A stretch of DNA of 64,000 nucleotides from an uncultured Aquimarina sp. GTDB taxonomy: Bacteria; Bacteroidota; Bacteroidia; Flavobacteriales; Flavobacteriaceae. Below, in pieces: positions 59,806-64,000 of the stretch. The notes beneath the pieces were generated by a model, which saw only the letters and a program-made list of their open reading frames with translations, did no database searches and was not told where the DNA came from. The stretch covers positions 1-64,000 of the forward strand of contig CANMMM010000006.1 in assembly GCA_947498935.1 (NCBI GenBank), written 5' to 3'. The position numbers and the translations under genes are program-made. Positions within the stretch are counted from its first letter, which is position 1. Each line of letters opens with the position of its first letter.

Positions 59806-60912
59806 ATGAAACCATTTATTAGAATTGCTAGCATCGCTAGTATGATTGCAGGAATTGTATGCACCACTACATCTTGCGAAAGCGAAAGTGTATCACCAGC
59901 ACCCGCTGCAAACGAAGTATCAAGTAAGATTACTCAAAAATTAATTAATCTGGGAGTAAACCCTGCCAATGCAGCTATCACCAACACCATTACGCCCGAT
60001 GGAGCAACTACAGAAATTGTGAGTGCAGGAGAGGTAATGATCCCATCGGATCAATTATTTGAGTACCCTGATTTAGAAATAAGCGAAGGGCAAACCAGAG
60101 CCTTTAGACATGTGAATTTAGTAGATGTTGGAGAAAGTAGAAATATTAAAATTGTAGCACGTTTTTTAGAACCAGAAAGCATTACTGGATTGAATAGTGC
60201 TATTTTCCAATACAATCGATTAGGGCTGAAACTTACTTTTTCGCTCGTAGAAGGAGCAGAAGATGGAGATGTAATTGTATATAGAAATAATAATGAGCTT
60301 TTCGAAGGTGTAATGAGATCATTTTTACCCTATCAAGGAAATCCAGGAGGTGCCATTGAATTATCTCAAGAAGTCAGTAACTTTAGCGCACAATTTAGGA
60401 GTCTTTTATTTACACGTCAGTTAGGACGTATCATAGGATTACGTAGTTCAGACTGGCGTACCCGAAGATCGTGTGGTGAATCTGCAACTATTGTAGACAG
60501 CTCGGTTATTCATATCCCAGGAACAGATAATTCTGGAGATAGTACAGCATCTATTATGACAGAATGTGTTACCTCTACACTTGCATTAACCGATGATGAT
60601 AAAAAAGGGTTACGTTTCTTATATGGAACACCATCTTTTAATACCTGTGAACCTAATCCTGTACGATGCGACCAATCTAAGCCTTGGAAATACTATTTCT
60701 GTGGTCAGTGTTTTGAAAGCCCTCAACAAGCCATCGATAACGGATGCCAAGAAGCCAATAATTGTGGAAATCAAGGGCAATGTGCTCCGAATGCACAAGC
60801 ATGTGATCAATCCAAACCTTGGAAATTCTTTTTCTGTGGGCAGTGTTTCGAAAGTGCACAACAGGCATCAGATAATGGGTGTGCAGAAGCAACTAGCTGT
60901 TTAAAATCGTAG
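59806..60912 (+). CDS. M57-like pseudoprotease lipoprotein (second paralogue, zinc motif lost)
   Basis: 368 residues. Lipoprotein-like signal peptide with Cys in 'CTTTSCESES'. It aligns with the first paralogue along its length, but the motif HELGHCIGLRH is RQLGRIIGLRSSD: His202 becomes Arg204, Glu becomes Gln, the second His becomes Arg and the third His becomes Ser. The flanks ('GLR', 'SDWRTRRSC', 'IHIPGT', 'SIMTEC') are kept, so the fold is probably intact and catalysis is not expected. Two six-cysteine modules follow (60646-60900). The frame is clean, arguing for a maintained non-enzymatic role such as binding or decoy. Confidence 0.85.
   Translation: MKPFIRIASIASMIAGIVCTTTSCESESVSPAPAANEVSSKITQKLINLGVNPANAAITNTITPDGATTEIVSAGEVMIPSDQLFEYPDLEISEGQTRAFRHVNLVDVGESRNIKIVARFLEPESITGLNSAIFQYNRLGLKLTFSLVEGAEDGDVIVYRNNNELFEGVMRSFLPYQGNPGGAIELSQEVSNFSAQFRSLLFTRQLGRIIGLRSSDWRTRRSCGESATIVDSSVIHIPGTDNSGDSTASIMTECVTSTLALTDDDKKGLRFLYGTPSFNTCEPNPVRCDQSKPWKYYFCGQCFESPQQAIDNGCQEANNCGNQGQCAPNAQACDQSKPWKFFFCGQCFESAQQASDNGCAEATSCLKS
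60646..60900 (+). repeat. Two tandem six-cysteine modules of the second M57-like protein
   Basis: Both have the C-X6-C-X10-C-X2-C-X11-C-X5-C spacing and PWK[YF][YF]FCGQCFES. Several stretches are nearly identical in DNA to the first gene's modules (for example AAGCCTTGGAAATACTATTT). Confidence 0.82.
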
Positions 60913-60947
60913 TTTTACCAAGTTTAACCCACTTCAATATATCGTAC

Positions 60948-60979
60948 AAAGAGCTGTCTATAAAGTCAGCTCTTTTTTT
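60948..60979 (+). terminator. Terminator of the second M57-like gene
   Basis: AAAGAGCTG (60948) and CAGCTCTTT (ending 60975) with a 10-base loop, then TTTT. It is 35 bp after the stop. Confidence 0.85.
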
Positions 60980-61087
60980 ATGTCATAAAGTTTATACAAA
61001 TGGCTATAGGTGATACGTCAAATTCCCTATCATTGTATACGCTACGAATAGCTATTTATTAACCATTTTTATAAAACCAACATTTGT

Positions 61088-62200
61088 ATGAAACCACTAC
61101 ACAAACTTGTTAGCATTGCTAGCTTTATCGCAGCAGCTATAAGCATCACCACATCTTGCGAAAGCGAATCAGTAATAGCACCAGCTACACAACAAATCAC
61201 TCCAGAGATCACCCAGCAATTAGTAAAAATAGGAGTCAATCCTACCGATGCAGTTATTACCACCACCACTACACCCGATGGAGTATCGACAGCAATTGTA
61301 AGTGCAGGAGAATCTATGATTCCACTAAATCAATTATTTAATTATCCGGTCATTATAGCAGCTACGAATCAAAAAGCATTTGTACATACTAATATAGTAG
61401 CCGTAGGTGATGATCGAGTGATTTCAATAGTGGTACGAGATGCTGTAAAAAGCGAAAGTATTGCCGCTTTAGAAACTGCTGTCGAAGCCTACAATCGATT
61501 AGGGCTTAGATTCCGTTTTAGTATAGCTTTTGGCACGCAGGACGGCGATATTATTGTATATAGAACCGAAGATGATACACAAGTCCTTCCTGGTAGATCC
61601 TACCTCCCTTATCAGGGCAACCCCGGAGGTGCGATAGAGCTATTTCCAGCACTTGATGCATTTAATAGTACCTTTAAGGATTTTATTCTTAAGCGTCAAT
61701 TAGGACGTGCCGTAGGCTTACGAAGCTCAGATTGGCGTACTCGCAGATCATGTGGTGATGCAGCCGATATTATAGACGCTACCGTAGTACATATACCAGG
61801 AACAGACGATTCAGGCGATAATATAGATTCTATCATGACAGAATGTTTAGGTTCTCACAATATGACAGGCGAAGATTTTGCCGCATTACGTTTTTTATAC
61901 GGAGACACTTCTGTAGATTTATGCGTTCCTAATCCTAAACGATGTGATCAATCCAAACGATGGAAATATTTCTTCTGCGGTCGTTGCTACTACTCACCAG
62001 CAAGAGCATCACGCAATGGCTGTGACGAAGCAAGGAGTTGTCTTAATGAAGGAGATTCTAATACCACCAAATGCGTTCCTAATGGTCTAAAATGTAATCC
62101 CACAAAACCGTGGATATATTATTTCTGTGGAGTCTGCGTTGAGAGTCCACAACAAGCCATAGAAAATGGTTGCGAAGAAGCTAAACTGTGTTTTGAATAA
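61088..62200 (+). CDS. M57-like pseudoprotease lipoprotein (third paralogue, zinc motif lost)
   Basis: 370 residues, closest to the second paralogue (signal peptide 'ITTSCESES', start MKPLHKLVSIAS). The motif region is RQLGRAVGLRSSD (Arg203, Gln, Arg, Ser), the same four replacements, while 'SDWRTRRSC', 'VHIPGT' and 'SIMTEC' remain. Two six-cysteine modules (61922-62189) are more divergent: the first has 'KRWKYFFCGRCYYS' with extra Arg residues. The matching losses indicate the motif was lost before this pair duplicated. Catalysis is not expected. Repeat A10 begins seven bases after the stop. Confidence 0.85.
   Translation: MKPLHKLVSIASFIAAAISITTSCESESVIAPATQQITPEITQQLVKIGVNPTDAVITTTTTPDGVSTAIVSAGESMIPLNQLFNYPVIIAATNQKAFVHTNIVAVGDDRVISIVVRDAVKSESIAALETAVEAYNRLGLRFRFSIAFGTQDGDIIVYRTEDDTQVLPGRSYLPYQGNPGGAIELFPALDAFNSTFKDFILKRQLGRAVGLRSSDWRTRRSCGDAADIIDATVVHIPGTDDSGDNIDSIMTECLGSHNMTGEDFAALRFLYGDTSVDLCVPNPKRCDQSKRWKYFFCGRCYYSPARASRNGCDEARSCLNEGDSNTTKCVPNGLKCNPTKPWIYYFCGVCVESPQQAIENGCEEAKLCFE
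61922..62189 (+). repeat. Two tandem six-cysteine modules of the third M57-like protein
   Basis: Cysteine spacing is unchanged but the sequence is the most diverged of the array: Arg-rich in the first module, 'PWIYYFCGVCVES' in the second. Confidence 0.8.
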
Positions 62201-62206
62201 TAATGA

Positions 62207-62296
62207 GGGCGTTACCACAAGGGTCGGGCTATCCGTTGCAATTCCTCGCATCTCCTAAGGTCGATGCTGTGGGATTTCCACTACTATCCCTAACGC
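62207..62296 (-). repeat. Dispersed intergenic repeat, family A (copy A10)
   Basis: GGGCGTTACCACAAGGG ... TAAGGTCGATGCTGTGGG ... TATCCCTAACGC, 90 bp, intact ends, starting seven bases after the third M57-like gene. Confidence 0.87.
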
Positions 62297-62812
62297 ATGG
62301 CATACGTTTATGATATATGCTCATCAGGTATCTATAATGCATATTTTGATTTGTTACTTTTAGTTTACTTTATATAACAATAGTACTTCGTTATGCAGTT
62401 TCTGTATGTAATTAAGTATACCAGATAGTATTTGTGGTACTAGTAGATTTTTTATAAAAAAGAGTTGTTTATATACTATGTATAGGCAGCTCTTTTTCTT
62501 ATTTAAGTATATAAATAACTGTCTTTTAGATTGTCATATTTTAAATCAAGAGATACGTTTTTTGCATAGACTATTTACTTTATTTTACTAATTAGTTACT
62601 TGTGTATTTACTCTTTATACAATGAAACATACCGTTTATACAACGATGTAGTTCTATGTAGCTATTTTTCAATAATTTAACATCAACAATTAAAATATAT
62701 ACTGTTAAGTATTATTTTACATACTCAATTCATACATTTTTTATTAATTAGTGCTTATATCATCAGATTTGTATTGTACTAATTAATTATAACTATCTTA
62801 ATTTATTTATTT
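62297..62812. other. 516-bp spacer before the fourth M57-like gene
   Basis: AT-rich and gene-free apart from the hairpin at 62456-62497. The promoter of the fourth gene should lie in the last 300 bp; no clean TTG/TAnnTTTG pair is apparent. Confidence 0.5.
62456..62497 (+). terminator. Terminator of the third M57-like gene
   Basis: AAAAAGAGTTG (62456) pairs with CAGCTCTTTTT (ending 62497) with one wobble. It lies about 260 bp after the stop, beyond repeat A10, suggesting that A10 was inserted between gene and terminator. Confidence 0.75.
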
Positions 62813-64000
62813 ATGAAATCATTAATTAGAATAGCTAGCATTGTATTAGCTATAGTAGTAGGTACAGTTTCTTGCGAGACAGACAATTTTGAACAAGAAC
62901 AAACAAACCAAATTCCAGAAAAAGTTAGAGAAAAATTAATCAATTTAGGGGTTAACCCATCTGGAGCAGAGTTAATAAATGTTCCCACACCAGAAGGAGA
63001 TACACAAGAGGTGTGGAAAGTAGGGGATCTTCTGTTTCCTAGTGATCAACTTTTTGACTACCCTGATCTAGCAGTTAATGGAGATAATACAAGAGCATTT
63101 AGGGCTAACAATTTAATAGATGTAGGCAATGGAAGAGTGATTAGTATTGTTTCTCGTGGTTTAGGGAATGTGGTGGATGAAGCCTTACGACAGGCGGTGA
63201 ATGCCTATAACAATTTGGGGTTAAAAATTTCATTTTCATTAAGTTCAGGAGGGCAAGACGGGGATGTTATAGCGTTTCTTACCAATGATGGACTTGGTTC
63301 TAGAGCATTAGCAGGTACATTTTTTCCGAATAATGGAAACCCTGATGGAAGACTACTGGTAAGTACGAGTAAAGCAGAAAGTGATGAAGCTACTCCTGAT
63401 CAATGGAGAGTTACAATGATACATGAACTAGGACATTTGCTTGGGCTTAGACATTCTGATTGGCGTACGAGAAAATCTTGTGGTAGACCTTCTAATTTTT
63501 CTCCACCTACTGGAGGAGCGATACATATTCCAGGAACGGATAGTAGCGCGGATTTTGATGATTCTATCATGGCTACTTGCGATTTTAAACATCTTAATTT
63601 TACCAATGATGATGTAACAGCCTTACGCTATTTATATGGTAATGGAAGTGCCAATGGTGGTGGTGCTAGTGGCGATAATTGTCAGCCAAATGCACAGCGA
63701 TGTGATCAGAATCAACCATGGAAATACTTTTTCTGTGGTCAGTGTTTCCAGAGTCCCCAAGATGCAGTGAATAATGGCTGTCAAGAAGCTAGTGCTTGTA
63801 CCAATGGCGGAGGAAATAATGGTGGAGGTAATAATAACTGCCAGCCAAATGCACAGCGATGTGATCAGAATCAACCGTGGAAATATTTTTTCTGTGGTCA
63901 GTGTTTCGAGAGTCCCCAAGCTGCAGTGAATAATGGGTGTCAAGAAGCTAATGCTTGTACCAATGGCGGAGGTAATAATAACTGCCAGCCAAATGCACAG
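62813..64000 (+). CDS. M57-type metalloprotease lipoprotein (fourth paralogue, active motif, 3' end outside window)
   Basis: 396 codons are seen, open to the window edge. Signal peptide with Cys in 'VVGTVSCETDNF'. The zinc motif HELGHLLGLRH (His204, Glu205, His208, His214) is intact, followed by 'SDWRTRKSC', 'IHIPGTDS' and a Met-turn 'SIMATC'. Two complete six-cysteine modules and the start of a third follow, separated by Gly/Asn-rich linkers (NGGGNNGGGNNN); modules here have 'NQPWKYFFCGQC'. It is closer to the first paralogue in the catalytic region. The number of modules beyond 64000 is unknown. Confidence 0.88.
   Translation, partial: MKSLIRIASIVLAIVVGTVSCETDNFEQEQTNQIPEKVREKLINLGVNPSGAELINVPTPEGDTQEVWKVGDLLFPSDQLFDYPDLAVNGDNTRAFRANNLIDVGNGRVISIVSRGLGNVVDEALRQAVNAYNNLGLKISFSLSSGGQDGDVIAFLTNDGLGSRALAGTFFPNNGNPDGRLLVSTSKAESDEATPDQWRVTMIHELGHLLGLRHSDWRTRKSCGRPSNFSPPTGGAIHIPGTDSSADFDDSIMATCDFKHLNFTNDDVTALRYLYGNGSANGGGASGDNCQPNAQRCDQNQPWKYFFCGQCFQSPQDAVNNGCQEASACTNGGGNNGGGNNNCQPNAQRCDQNQPWKYFFCGQCFESPQAAVNNGCQEANACTNGGGNNNCQPNAQ
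63680..64000 (+). repeat. Six-cysteine modules of the fourth M57-like protein, nearly identical at DNA level
   Basis: Two modules (63680-63799, 63839-63958) and the opening of a third (63983 on). Long DNA identities such as CAGCCAAATGCACAGCGATG indicate recent tandem duplication, unlike the older modules of the other three genes. Confidence 0.83.

Noticed and set aside
60915..60936. A further family B right end (AAGTTTAACCCACTTC)
   Set aside because: Only about 16 bp match and no left end or core is found, so it is too short to call.

Overview
The window looks like chromosomal DNA of a marine-type member of the Flavobacteriia (Bacteroidota). The evidence is AT-rich sequence, TTG/TAnnTTTG promoters, two PorP/SprF proteins, a type IX secretion (T9SS) type B cargo adhesin of nearly 5,000 residues, and housekeeping neighbourhoods I recognise from this class: rlmD with DUF6452 and DUF6048, zapA with 6S RNA and rny, tsaD divergent from tamB, and an M23 peptidase beside a TonB-dependent receptor. 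The genus cannot be fixed from the sequence alone. I see no tRNA, rRNA, CRISPR array or intact transposase.

Layout. 1-3.6 kb: the 3' end of a PorP/SprF gene, a hydrolase-OsmC fusion, a lipoprotein and a DUF547 protein. 4.1-6.8 kb: a VWA protein and its AAA ATPase partner. 6.8-11.7 kb (minus strand): two paralogous lipoprotein-type hybrid histidine kinases and a DUF1853 protein; the first kinase has lost its phospho-acceptor histidine. 12-15 kb: an ankyrin-like protein, rsmE and tsaD. 15-19.6 kb: tamB. 19.9-21.3 kb: pfkA and mgsA. 21.6-24.7 kb: DUF6048, DUF6452 and rlmD. 24.7-25.8 kb: a gene-free segment of nested repeats and a decayed group II intron 3' end. 25.8-33 kb: an MscS-like channel, rocD, DUF2752, an Smr protein, two paralogous lipoproteins (one with an inserted thrombospondin type 3 stretch) and a cysteine desulfurase. 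33.4-40.4 kb: a TonB-dependent receptor, an M23 peptidase, a coiled-coil protein, zapA, 6S RNA and rny. 41.6-57.5 kb: a giant SprB-like adhesin and its PorP/SprF partner. 58-64 kb: four tandem paralogous M57-type lipoproteins with C-terminal six-cysteine modules. The first and fourth keep the zinc motif. The second and third have lost every zinc ligand and the catalytic glutamate in the same way.

Two families of short palindromic elements fill the intergenic spaces. Family A (about 88 bp, ends GCGTTA/TAACGC, ten copies) and family B (about 100-160 bp, terminal inverted repeats starting GAAGTGG, eight copies or fragments) are seen inserted into one another in both directions.

The most notable items are: the active/dead/dead/active protease-like array with its cysteine module; the seven-unit higher-order repeat (about 610-665 residues) of the adhesin; the kinase with His replaced by Gln beside an intact twin; the reciprocal nesting of families A and B; and the group II intron relic. 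T9SS, SprF and the adhesin plausibly form one surface-adhesion and gliding export route. The M57-like lipoproteins are probably an independent surface or periplasmic system.
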